Positions 1 through 10,870 of a stretch of 64,000 nucleotides of DNA are shown here, one piece after another; position 1 is the first letter of the stretch, and the number at the start of each line of letters is the position of its first letter. The translations under genes and the position numbers were made by a program. Under the pieces are notes generated by a model that was not told where the DNA came from, ran no database searches, and was given only the letters and a program-made list of their open reading frames with translations. The stretch comes from Acanthococcus lagerstroemiae (lineage: Eukaryota; Arthropoda; Insecta; Hemiptera; Eriococcidae). The DNA lies in assembly GCA_031841125.1 (NCBI GenBank), contig CM063107.1, forward strand, positions 23,950,499-24,014,498. The letters are read 5' to 3'.

Positions 1-186
1 AAAGTCGGTGTAGTATTTCCACCCCATTCAAGGGGGGGGGGTAAAATATTTTGACCTTTAAACAACTAAATTTTACGTTCAAAACATCGGGGTGGTGCTG
101 AAGACATTTTTTAAAATAAGAAATACCGTTTTTATTACGTATTTGTAAACACATCAAGTCCATTCGTCTTGTATTCAAACCGCAAT

Positions 187-438
187 CAGTGGCATAGCCA
201 GGATTTTCCGGGGGGGGGGGGGGTAGAGTAAGATTTTTAAGGGAGTAAAGGTCAAAAATTGAGGTTTTTTTTAAATATTAGAGGACTATTTTATAAAAAT
301 GAAGGTAAAATTACTGCTCGAGTAAAAATTTTTCGAAAGAATGTGTTTAAAGTGAGTGGAAAAGTTGCCCATTTTTCAATATTTTAAATTCAATTTCCGA
401 TGCCTGGGAGCCGTTCGCCCCCCCCCCTCCAGCCACTG
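187..438. mobile_element. short non-autonomous hAT-like element with G/C homopolymer ends
   Basis: The left end reads CAGTGGCATAGCCAGGA and the right end, read on the other strand, starts CAGTGGCTGGAGG. Each end is followed by a run of G (C on the other strand). The flanking 8-mers ACCGCAAT and AACGCAGT agree at 6 of 8 positions, as for an aged 8-bp target duplication of the hAT type. There is no reading frame. A relative with similar internal words lies at 54169-54643. The family assignment is an inference. Confidence 0.6.
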
Positions 439-1161
439 AACGCAGTAGCTCAGTATTCAAAACGAAATTTCTAGTTCATATCCGTTTAGGTTGATGCCAG
501 CTTTCATCCAGAAATGGAGAAAAAAAAATGAAAATTGAGATCTGTTGTCTGCAGAAGCGTCAGAAGATGTATTCTTAGGGGTACAAAAATTTCTAATTTG
601 AATCCACGAGCAAATAAATAAATGGTTTTCTTGTTACTTCAAAGTGAAGTTAATAACTGAAAAATGCTTCTGAATTTCAAAAACAACCTCGTTACCCTAG
701 TCTGTGAAATCTCGCAAGGTGCCTTCATGTTAACTTGCTGAATAGTTTTTAAATTTTTTAAACTTATTGTTTTCATTTTCGGAAATGTATAGGATACTTG
801 TTACTCCCTCTTCCTGTAACAATAGTTCTACAAGGCATAATAATCAATTTCGGGTCGGCGTCTGGTATTATCAAAAGCACAATTGAGGCGCTGCAATATT
901 GAAAACGGAAGAATTGTAGCATGAAGTTGAGAGTCACATTTTGAAAGTATGTTCCAAATTGAGATTATCTAGTAGGCCCCTACTCTTGCCAGTGAGACCA
1001 TTTGAACCAAACTGACCACCCCAACTTTGCAGAACAGTTTCTCGCGTTTTTCTCAAAATGACAAAAAATCAGATACGTTTTGTCATTCACCTACTCAAAT
1101 CTCGTGTCGGTCCGTGAAAGTTAGTCTGGTCAACATTGTCCCTATTAAGCGTTCCTACGGG
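439..1161. other. AT-rich interval, nothing recognised
   Basis: I see no coding similarity, RNA gene or clear repeat here. Short reading frames are at chance level. Confidence 0.6.
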
Positions 1162-1260
1162 CAGGGTGGCCATATGTGTTTTGGAAGGAAAGAGTACAGA
1201 GACAGTTTAAGAGATTCTCATAAGAAACTGAAAGCCCTGATATGGTATCATTACTAGTGA

Positions 1261-1330
1261 TGCGAACTATCGACAGTATCGATATTTTGACAAAAAGTCG
1301 ATAGTATCGATATTCTCATATTGATACTTG
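1261..1330. repeat. ATCGATA-rich short repeat cluster
   Basis: The words TATCGA, TCGATA and GATACT recur in both orientations within 70 bases. Such clusters are usual just inside hAT-type transposon ends. A similar GTATCG-rich cluster occupies 62741-63080. Confidence 0.45.
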
Positions 1331-1733
1331 ACTTTGGAAATGTTTCTGTGCATATTTGAAGTACGATCGGTGTTCGGTGCGTCGGACTATATTCATAACA
1401 TTGAAGGAAAAAAACGAACAGATGTCAGAAAAAATGTAAGAATCTTTACTATCATGTCATTTGTCATGAAAGTAATAAATGGACGTCAACGATATAATTG
1501 AAGAATAAAAAAAAAAAACAACAACATATATACGAGTATAAGTAATGAAAATGTAGCGTGATTTCCCGAAAAGCGAGATATCCCGTCCAAATTTTGGAAT
1601 AAGAGCCCTGGAAAAATAAACTTCTTCCAAGGATCTCACTTGTGAGAAATTTGCCGATTATAGATTGCCGACGAAGGCGGCTAATAACTCCCGAAGAGAG
1701 CGTTCAGCCCACTATCACCATACTTATGGATGT

Positions 1734-1982
1734 TTAACCACAGACCACCACAAAGCCCCACAGGGGTCTGTGTGGATCTACGATGACCCATGTTCCCGGT
1801 TTACTCCACGAGTGAAGTAGTGCTGAAGGCTTGAGCCATCCGGATGGACGTAAATACTTGGGAACCCACTTTTCATGTCCCTGAATGAAAAGAGGTCCAT
1901 CAAAGGGAAAATTAATTTGGAATAAGTCCAGAGATGCCACGTACCATAAATCAAATACTAGCATGGTGGTACGTCCATGCAC
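1734..1982 (-). other. unassigned 82-codon reading frame
   Basis: A Trp- and Pro-rich open frame of 82 codons sits between two repeats. I do not recognise the product. There is no visible promoter, splice context or domain. It may be a scrap of a mobile element or chance. Confidence 0.15.
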
Positions 1983-2133
1983 TTTTGAAGAAAAAAAAAT
2001 TAAAGTTGTTCCAACTTTACTTCACTGAAATTACGAGAATCATGTCGAATAGTTTAAAAATACGTGTATTTCTAATTAATAAAATACATCAGAAATAATT
2101 AAGAAACCAAATGCGGCACAGTGGGATACTTGA

Positions 2134-2335
2134 GGGGTCTGGTTGGCCGAGTGGATAGCGCACTGGTCTCGGAATCCGGAGGTCCAGGGTTCGAGCCCAC
2201 GCCAAGTAGCAACTCGCTACATTTCGACCTAGGCCGGTTTTTCGGCAACACGAGAAGAGGGCTAAGGGCGGATTCCAGAGCTCGGGTTGAGAGGAAAATT
2301 AGGAAAGAGAATGGAGATACTTAACAGATTTGTAA
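2134..2335 (+). mobile_element. tRNA-headed SINE, copy 1
   Basis: The head carries an RNA polymerase III A box (TGGCCGAGTGG) and B box (GGTTCGAGCCC) spaced as in tRNA-Ser or tRNA-Leu type genes. No acceptor stem can pair, so it is not a functional tRNA. After the head comes a body shared with the copies at 18989 and 13365: CGACCTAGGCCGG, AGAGGGCTAAG, GGATTCCAG and CTCGGGT, ending near AAATTAG. Relative to the others it lacks about 50 bases after GGGCTAAG. Confidence 0.85.
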
Positions 2336-3618
2336 ATTACAGATGGAGCCAGTGGCTCTTACTTGGCGATACGTCTCTGATTGGTACGTGACCAGAAAAT
2401 AATCAACTGCTATTAAAATACACATGGTTCAAATTCAAAAATAAATAAAATTCATAATTAGCTGCACTGAGTGATAACAATAGGTATGTGACACAACATC
2501 ATGGAGTAGCATCCTCTCTCCCCTAAAATTTTAGAGTAATCAAAAACATCGCAGCATCAATGGCTGCGGAAACAAGAAATTTTGTATGGTGAGCACCAAG
2601 TAAAATCTGGCAGGTGGTTTCCCACGCTACGCCGATTTGAAATCATCAGAAAATGTCCAAGAAGTATTTGACACGCCAAATGGGAATTCAAAATAACATT
2701 CATATGAGTCGCCTTCTCCCAAGGAAAAATTCTATTTCAAAATTTGGGTTCCACTAATCTTAAATTAGGAACTGGAGTTTCTAAGCTCCTCGGAACGATC
2801 GCTTTTGGATGTCACGGATTTGGTGACGATTCCTTCTGTCCCGATCGATCTAATCACAATGGTCTCACACGACCTTAAGTTTTGAATCACCCCTCGAACG
2901 TGCAGTAACAAGGGTGATGAGCCACCGTGTAACACTCACATATGGGCAATTCACATGATTTCGAGAAAAGATAGGGAGGAAAAAGAAAAATGAACATAAA
3001 TAAATGAAATAATGCTTCTCATTGTGGGGTCGTGCAGTTTATAGGTTCGCTCGTGTCGATTGAAGAATCAGAGATAAGGAAAGATGCATTCATGGAAAAT
3101 TGCCTGGATTTTGATAATATAGGAGTCATATGAAAGGAAATTTTACAAATTTATTCTCTTCATTTTATCGTTATTTAGCTTTGTTTTTAAGACATATTCC
3201 AAAAAGTATGAAAAATTGCCATATACCACGGTGTATTCGATCATCCTTTTGGGAGTCACGTACTCACGACGTAACGCTATTTTAGTTGCTGTGACGCTAA
3301 CGCTGCACGGTCCGAGTCGAGGAGTCGACATCTGATTACAATCAATGTTGCCAGTAAAATATTATAAAAGATCCATTGGAATATTTTTCACGATCAGGAG
3401 AAACGTCACAAATCTGCACCATCAAAATTTATCCTAAGATAATTTTTCTTTTTCATTTTGAAGTCAAGTGTGAAAATCAATGGCAAAATCGCAATAATTA
3501 CGTGCTAATGATAAAAAGAGTATAAATTGGAGTTTTAGAGTAAAAGAGAGAGTTCTCTTTTTTCATTGCTCAAAAAGAGTACAATACTCTTAAAAAGAGT
3601 ATATGTCTGGCCACCCTG

Positions 3619-5031
3619 TGCGGGAGTACATTACGAACTAGAAAAGTCGTTCTTACGTTAGTACTCGTAGCTTGTATAATATCTATAGCCTGAAGCTTTT
3701 TTTTCTAACCCTTAAACTCGTTTCGTTGAGAGATCAAAGTTACTCCGTTTTATGGTATTTGATTTTTTTAAATAATTAAACAGCTTACGAACAGATTTGT
3801 CTGTCAGTGCTGTGATTCTCGAAAAGATGGCGCCGCTATGAGTTATAGCTTCACTCCTTCGCTGTTAATTTCTTCATTTCGATGACAGCACGAGCACGTG
3901 TTTCGGTCCACTTACGCGATTACATACCTGATCAGGATGTAAATCTCATATCATCGTTTTCATCGAGTCATAGTAATCCACGCATGCGATTAAATGCATG
4001 TTTCCAAATTTCGCCGGCGCGTAGCTCGTACATACTCGTACATGTACGAAAATTATGTGGGTAAAAGCAGACCTATTTGGAATGAGTTCCTCACAAGGCG
4101 TTGTCGGCTGCTTGACTCGTTCACCGGGTCAGGCCAACTCGAACTCGGGCGGCACGTATTGGAATCTACCGAGCACTTCTGGCTCTATCGAAAAAAATTT
4201 CCAAATAAGCGAATCGTGAAGTTATTAATTTCGGGATGTAACAGCCGGGCCACACGGAGGTAGGTCGGCCGGCTCCACGTGCAATGGCTACATACGTTAC
4301 GCGCGAAGCCACTTACAAACGCGGCCAGGGGTTTCCTTTTGCAAATGCGGAAACGAAGACTAACAGGTTGAAAGTGAAAATTCAACTAATAAAAACCTCG
4401 CCGACAAATAGTTAAATAAATTATACGAAGTATTAATACTACAATTTGCCGCAGTTCATGCGATAGACTGCGTGTCCGAATGTATCGATAGTTATTCGAT
4501 AAACGTAATTTATCCATCAATCAACGAAGACGTTTGAATGAACTTGTAGCTGGTTTTCTTTCTGCCGGTCTCTTACCTGTAATCGACTCGCTGACATACC
4601 TTGTTTCGCCATAATCAAGATTAATTCCGCGCCGGGTGCCGGCTCTGAAACTTGGTTGAAATCGGATAAACGATATTAATATTTTGTGTTGTTCAAACGA
4701 AAAAAACCAGTTCCTTTCTCAAAGCGTTAAAATAATTTATTCGCGGTTAACGCGCTTGACCTTTGATCGCGTTTCTGACGAGTCGGTACTCGGTAAACGA
4801 ATAATTCAATCCTAATTTGGGGAGAGGAGTGGGAATCAGAAGCTGAGTGGTACAATCGAAATTTCGAAATAATCAGGGATCATAAAGTATAAAACTACAA
4901 AAAGATACTCCAGTTGATAATGAGCTGGGGAGCCCCAGGAGGAAATTGCGAGTGGAGGAGACCATTTCAAAAATCTGATAGCTGACCATCTTTTGGATGA
5001 TTTTTAGTTCAAACTCCAATGTAAACGAGCT
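3619..5031. other. interval without recognised genes
   Basis: This 1.4 kb is less AT-biased than its surroundings around 3.8-4.4 kb and holds frames of 60-89 codons on both strands. None shows a known domain. It could be unique host sequence such as intron or intergenic DNA. Confidence 0.4.
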
Positions 5032-7034
5032 CTACAGGCTGGACAAAGTTCGAGGATGGTACAGAGATACCATACCGGACTGCACTGCTACCATATTATC
5101 CATTTGTAGGAATGCTGCAAGGGGAGCAACACTTTTTATACTTGCTAAATTTGTTGGTTTGATGAAGCCGCAAAATTGTAAGGTGTCTATGTCACGATCA
5201 CGGAATGGAAAACGCTGGTAAATCTGAGTACCTAATTGTTTCAAAAAATTTAAACACTGTGTACGAAAAATAGCCACACCTTTAGGATTCTTCATTGACA
5301 ACACCCGAAGATCTGCGTTCACCATAGGACCCAAATCAATCTGATGTAATGGAACATAATTTTCTGCATTATTCAAATCGATATTTGCAACTGGAGAGCC
5401 ATCCAAATATCTGTCATCAATAAAACATGCTAACACAGAACGATACATCGACTCAATTTTGCTAAACAGGAGGTGAACCTTAGGTTTCTCACTCTGAAAC
5501 TATCTCTATTACAATCTACAACGACAGGCAAAATATGATTCAGAAATTTGAGGTACAACAGGTTGAACAGGTTTTTCAACTTTTTCAATAAATCTTCCAC
5601 ATCAGTATTTCGTAGTACTTCTTTAGTAAAAAATGCGACTATGGCTTCGTATTGTTCTATAAATCGAACAACACATGCATGTAGAGCAAGCCACCTTGTA
5701 CCACAAGTGTTTAACAAACGTTTATCAGGTAGTTCTAAAGATACTTGAATGTTATTGGATTCTTGCAACCTCTTAGAACTGTATTTCATTTTTTCTACTT
5801 CCAGCGGTAATGCATCACACGCCTTGGAGACACTTAACGCGAGTGAATGACAGATGCATTTCTGCATAAATAGGTTTGGTATATCTGATCAAAATTTTTG
5901 AGTAATACCTTGCTTTGAACCAAACATCACGAATGCACTGTCACTGGCAAAGCCGATCATATTGTCTTTATATGGGATGTTACTGTTGTTGAAAAATGTA
6001 ACAGTTGTTGTATATAAGCCATCAGCTGTTTGGTCTTGTACCAGAATTAACCCTGCAAAGAAATCTTGAACCTCATATTTGAATAACGTCTGTATAACTA
6101 ATACGAGGTGCTTCCTGGTTGCTGTATCAGTACTCTCATCAATTATTAACAAAAATTGATTGTTTCGCATATGCTGCAGTACTTCTTCTCTGGATACCTC
6201 ACCAATAACATTTTTGATAATTGCCGAACATTTAGTACGAGCGCACGACATTTTCTTCAGGATAGAAGATTTTGGATCCATACTTTTCAGTAATTCCATC
6301 AAATGATCCACACACACTATTGGAAGGTTGTGTTCCAAAATAAACATGGCAATTCTCATTTCATTTCTCTTACTGATCTTTTTTTCTTTTTTAACTTGTG
6401 CAGAATGAGTGAAAATTTTTCGACTTTCATATTGGTAGCCTGCAGCATTCTTCCGGTGCATCTTATGAGCTTCATGACGCTTAATTTCACTCAATCCTCC
6501 TTTTCTGTGTTTTCCACAAGGTTTACATTTAAAGAAATGATATACTGAAAAAAATATCAATTTTGTAATTTCTTAGGTATCATTGTTAAATTATTCATGT
6601 AAGTAGATGCATACCTTTGGACGACTCTTCCAACCATTTGAATTGTTTTTTCCATTTGTGACAGAACTTCTTACGTTTAAACTTTTTTCCTGAAGACAAG
6701 AAATAAATTCTATGTAATCCCGAACAAGGAACAAACTTTTCCAAACTGTTGGAAGGAGACAATACAAACTCACTTCTTTAGTTTTTTCATATTTTCATTT
6801 TCAGCATCCATTTCTATATCCTGATTAGTGTCAGTATCCTGAGCGTTCGTCTCCATCTCCATTTCACTGCCATTACTTTCTGATTCGATTTCAAGCTCTG
6901 CCTCTGGCTCAGGCACAGGCTTACTTTTTCTGCATAGTACATAATAAATTAATTAATAATCAATATTAAAAAACGAGAGCGTTTCAGTCTTTCAGTATTT
7001 AAACTTACTTTGATTTAATTATGAATTTTTCCAT
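5032..7034 (-). pseudogene. hAT-superfamily transposase-like gene with introns, disrupted
   Basis: Exons read on the minus strand are about 7034-7009, 6929-6774, 6689-6615 and 6544 onward, with GT donors (GTAAGT, GTGAGT, GTATGC) and AG acceptors. The N-terminus is acidic (PVPEPEAELEIESES), then Lys-rich, then a zinc-finger-like segment (FKCKPCG..GGLSEIKRHEAHKMH). The body has hAT hallmarks: LLIIDESTDTATRKHLVLV, NMIGFASDSAFVMFGSKQG, MQKCICHSLALSVSKACD and CGTRWLALHACVVRFIEQ. Defects are an in-frame TGA at 5889-5891, a frameshift near 5510 (VDCNRD then FQSEKPKVHLLF), and a one-base phase mismatch between exons 2 and 3. The C-terminal hAT dimerisation region is absent. Catalytic function is therefore lost. 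Related genes are often single-ORF elements, so the introns suggest either a domesticated ancestor or normal element introns. I find no matching TIR pair. Confidence 0.85.
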
Positions 7035-7161
7035 CTTTCATCATGTAATTCAGTACTTCACAGTTCATTCAGTTCACCTTCACTTATCACTTTGTGTTTA
7101 TTTTTATTTTCGGCGTTTACTTTATTAAGTACTTTACTTTTCGGTCTTCGCTGTTTGCCAA

Positions 7162-7517
7162 TTAACCCACATCACACCAGTGAGTTAGTGTTAGCAAAAG
7201 TACCCAACTTGGGTCCAACGAACGTTTTAGCTTTTAACTCTCATAAGAAAAACACAAAGAGCAAAGATCACTATGTTACTACCCGAGAATAAGAAAGTTT
7301 TTAGAAACCAGAAGTAGGTATATTAGCGTTTAGCGATTGCTAAGAACCTTCTGGATTAAAAAAATATACCTTTAGTTTCTAACAAATTTCTTATTCTCAG
7401 GTAGTAAAACATAATGAACTTTGCTCCATGTGTTTTTCTTATGAGAGTCAAAAAGCCCGTTGGAAAAAGTTGGGTACTTTTGCTAACTGTAACTCACTAG
7501 TGTGACGTCATGGGTAA
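7162..7517. mobile_element. 356-bp foldback (long inverted repeat) element
   Basis: The left arm (about 7162-7312) and right arm (about 7367-7517) are reverse complements over some 150 bases, with a loop of roughly 50. Shared words include GTTAGCAAAAGTACCCAAC, CTCATAAGAAAAACACA and GAGAATAAGAAA. Arms differ by scattered substitutions and small indels, so this is a genuine aged foldback and not an assembly mirror. It lies just upstream of the transposase gene start but shares no obvious sequence with it. Type of mobility is unknown. Confidence 0.8.
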
Positions 7518-7639
7518 TATACTTATTTGTTTTTTGACTTTTGAGTTTTGACATTACAGTTTTGCTGAGTTTTAATCTTTAACTATCCAGATATGAACGG
7601 CGTATGCACTGTAATTACGATAATTTCTTAATTTGAAAA

Positions 7640-7754
7640 AAAAAATCCCTCAAAAATTGTGAAAAATCCCTCCAAATTGAAAAATCCCTCCACTTCTTCA
7701 AAAAAGTCATAAAATCCCTCCCAAGAGGGATTATCCCTCCCGGTTGGCAACCCT
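7640..7754. mobile_element. terminus of a hAT-like element with ATCCCTC subterminal repeats
   Basis: AATCCCTC recurs about five times in direct orientation and GAGGGAT once inverted. The segment ends in GGTTGGCAACCCTG, which on the other strand starts CAGGGTTGCCAACC, a hAT-style end. The partner end was not found. The R1-like LINE begins immediately after it, so the junction may mark an insertion point. Confidence 0.5.
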
Positions 7755-9667
7755 GCCGGACTGACAGCCGTTGGCGTATGCCCTGACTGTCCTGTAGCTC
7801 CGGGCGTGGTTGAGGAAGGAGAGGGGTACGTAGCTGTACAGGTTAACGATATCACCGTATTCAGCTGCTACTCTCCCCGAACAGAAATTTAGAGGAGTTC
7901 GAGGCCTATCTAGCCTGTCTTAAGGAGAGCATCGCGAGGAAGACGACCAGACTCATCGTGGCCGGAGACTTCAACGCCAAATCAGAGGAATGGCACTTCG
8001 GCCGGACCGGAGGATATGCCTGGGGAGCTTGCCGCCCGGCAAAACCTTGTTCCGATGAACACGGGCGGCACTCCCACTCGTTTTCATCAGGGCGTGAGGT
8101 TGGTCCTAGACGTCACCTTCGCGTCAGCCGGACTGGCCTGCTGGATCAAGAGCTGGACCAAGAGCTGGACCGTGCCGGATGAGGAATCAGGGACCGACCA
8201 CAGTATATCCCTTTCAAGCTGGATCGAGGAACCGAGGTGGTCACTGCTCCAAGGAAGCTGGGAAGATGGGCGATCAGGAAGCTCAATGCGGCTCGATTGG
8301 AGGTGAGCATCCTGGCTCTCACCTGGGGAACGTGAGAGTGTCGGGCAGAGAAAGAGAGTGCAGCTGCGAACGCCAACCGGACTGTGGCTGCGGCGTGCGA
8401 TAGCGCAATGCCCCGATTCGATCCACCGTGCAAGAGACAGCCCGTCTGTTGATAGACCTAGGACATCGCCGAGCTGAGGAAGGAGTGCAACCGACTTCGC
8501 CGTCGGTATCATCGCACGAAAAGAGAGCAGTTTCATAGCAATACCAGCAGGCTCGTCGTACTCTCAAGCTAGCCATACGGAGAAGCAAGAGGGCAGCTTG
8601 GGAGGAGCTAGGTTAAGAAGCGGACGACGACCCCTTCGGTAGGCTATACAAGGTGGTTATGCGGAAAGCCGGAGGGCCGTCGGTGACGAGCCGAATGGAG
8701 CTGAGGGTGCTGCAACAGGTAGTTCAAGAATTGTTCCTCCAGCGCCCCCCGCTAACGGCGGCATCTGTCGAGGTGCGAGAGAATTTTTCTTCGCTTAGTG
8801 TTGGAGTGGTGGACAGCCCGATCGGCCAGATGAGGACGAAGAAGAGGTAGGCGCCTGGTCCGGACATGATTCCCAACGTCATCTGGGAAGTAGTCCACGA
8901 GGAGACTCGTCCCTCCTGACCAACGTTTTCAATCGCGCGTTACAGGAGAAGACATTTCCGAGCAGATGGAAGACAGCGCGGCTGGCACTGATCAAGAAGC
9001 CAGGAAAACCAGATAGCCAGCCCTCCTCGTACCTGCCTATTTACCTGCTCGAAACCGTCAGTAAGGTGTTTGAGCGAACCATCGTGGATAGGCTGGAGGA
9101 GCACTTTCGGAAGCGAAGGATGATTTCGAGCAGTCATTACGGATTCAGAACTTGCCGCTCGACTGCGGACGCCGCGCTGAAGATGAAGAGTCTGGCGCAG
9201 AAGGCGATCCGCGAGCGGGAGTTCTGCGCGGCGGTCAGCCTTGACATCAAGAACGCGATCTCGATTCCATATACACGTATTATGGACGCATTGGAGTTGG
9301 CGCGGGTACCTACCTCGTGCGCATCATACGGAGTTACTTCGACGGCAGCCGAATAGAGATGGAGTCGGCGGCCGGACCCGTCACCAGGAAGAAGACCTAC
9401 GGCGTTTCTCAGGGATCAGTACTCGGACCTACCCTGTGGAACGTCGCCTTCAACGGGATGCTGAGGCTGGCACTACCACCAGGCGTAAAGTTGATCTGTT
9501 ACGCCGACGACACGCTGGTGGTGTGCCAAGCCGAGTCGACAGGAGAGGTCACGCGACGAATTAACCAGGCGTTGGAGATGCTGACCCACTGGATTGAGTC
9601 GGCAGAGTTGTGCCTAGCGGTACAGAAGATAGAAACAGTGTTGTTCACCCACCCACCTTTGTCCTAG
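7755..9667 (+). pseudogene. R1-like non-LTR retrotransposon (LINE), endonuclease plus reverse transcriptase, broken
   Basis: Coding similarity jumps between frames. The endonuclease part shows VAVQVNDITVFSCYSP, then RLIVAGDFNAKSEEW near 7950-7995 (the GDFNA metal-site motif), then WTVPDEESGTDHSI near 8160-8200. The reverse-transcriptase part begins with APGPDMIPNVIWE near 8850 and KVFERTIVDRLEEHF near 9065. It continues with YGFRTCRSTADA, GVSQGSVLGPTLWNVAFN and the catalytic YADDTLVV near 9500. At least four frameshifts and stops interrupt it. It ends abruptly at the stop before 9668, without the RNase H or zinc-knuckle tail. GC content is clearly above that of neighbouring DNA, as is usual for LINE coding regions. 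It would have copied RNA into DNA at nicked targets and is now dead. R1 versus Jockey assignment is tentative. Confidence 0.88.
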
Positions 9668-9689
9668 AAGGTGTAGGATTGGGCTGCCA

Positions 9690-10870
9690 CCTCCAAATTT
9701 AAAGTCGGCTATCTGCACTTGAAGCTAAGATTTCAGCCAACGTGTTCTTTTAGGCGAGGAAACACAATGGCAAAATACGCTTTTCAGAAGCCAAAATTTC
9801 GTGAGGTTAGAGTTACCCCAATGTACAGCGGCGGAGCCAGGGAATCGAGGGGTCGAACCCCCTCCACACATGAAGTCAGCTAGCCGCGCTTATGGCTCAG
9901 ATTTCAGTCGGTGTTCTTTTAGGAGAGAAAACGCAATGGCAGGATACGCTTTTCAGAACTTGAAATTTCTTGAGATATGGGTTACCCTGGTGTACAGCGG
10001 CGGAGCCAGGGGATCGACGGGGTCGATCTCTTTTCACACCTAAAGTCCCCGGTGTCTAGTGGCCTGAAAAGTCATAAAAAGTCATTATTTCAAAAAATTG
10101 TCATGAAAGTCATGAAAAGTTATGATATTTTATCATGTTATAGTTAACAATAATTATTCCGAAACCAAAAAAAACAACCAAAAAAACAGTTCTATTCATT
10201 TAATGAGAAAAAAATATTGAGTGAATATTTATTATGGAAGTTTAGCGCGCTCTGTATTGAGCCCCCGATAAGACGCGAAGCGCAGAGTTCGTCTCCCCTA
10301 TTTCTCTTTTATATCCCCCATGATAGTCATGAAAAGTCATGATATTTTGTTTCCCAAATCCAGTAGATACTCTGAAGTCGCTATCCGTACTTATGGCTAA
10401 TATTTCAGCCACAGGAAACACAATGGCAGAATACGCTTTTCAGAACCCGAAATTTCGTGAGGTGAGAGTTACCCCAATGTACAGCGGTGGAGCCAGAGGG
10501 TCGGGGGGGGAGGTCGAGTCGCCTCCACTCTTAAGGTGGTCTATCCGCGCTTGTGGCTAAGATTTCAGCCAACGTGTTCTTTTTGGAGATGAAAGGCAAT
10601 GGCAGAATATGTTTTTGAGAATCCGAAATTTTATGAGATATGGGTTACCCTAGTGTACAGCGGAGGAGCCAAGGGATCGAGGGGGTCGAGCCCCCTCCAC
10701 TCTTAAAGTCGTTATCCGCACTTATTGCTCAGATTTCAGCCAATGTGTATTTTTTGGAGAGGAAACACAATGGCAGGCTACGCTTTTAAGAATACGAAAT
10801 TTAATGAGATATGGGTTACGCTAGTGTACAGCGAAGGAGCCAGGGAGGTCGATAGGTTCAGAACACCCTT
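9690..10870. repeat. tandem repeat, about 165-bp unit, five units
   Basis: Units begin near 9701, 9868, 10371, 10532 and 10705. Each contains AAGATTTCAGCC or a variant, then GGAAACACAATGGCA, then TACGCTTTTCAGAA, then GTACAGCGGCGGAGCCAG followed by a G-rich stretch. Spacing is 161-173 bp. Another small transposon interrupts the third unit at 10052-10370. Short open frames here come from the repeat and are not genes. Confidence 0.85.
10052..10370. mobile_element. small non-autonomous DNA element inside the tandem array
   Basis: This segment interrupts the array and has imperfect inverted ends: GTGTCTAGTGG at the left and GTATCTACTGG on the other strand at the right. Subterminal AAGTCATGA-type words are repeated at both sides (AAAAGTCATAAAAAGTCATT, GTCATGAAAAGTCATGATAT). 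The centre is GC-richer (CCCCCGATAAGACGCG). It has no reading frame. The target duplication is obscured because array units themselves carry AAAGTC at this point. Confidence 0.6.

Larger units (their letters stand above)
1162..3618. mobile_element. possible DNA transposon bounded by CAGGGTGGCCA inverted ends
   Basis: CAGGGTGGCCATATGTG begins at the left, and the right end reads CAGGGTGGCCAGACATATAC on the opposite strand. Both are followed by repeats of the word AAGAGTA or its complement. This is typical of hAT ends with subterminal repeats. No convincing 8-bp target duplication is visible, and the interior (which contains a SINE) encodes no transposase, so the two ends may belong to different copies. 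Confidence 0.35.

Noticed and set aside
2134..2205. Functional tRNA gene
   Set aside because: A and B boxes are present, but the acceptor stem cannot pair and the same head recurs with a SINE body at other sites.
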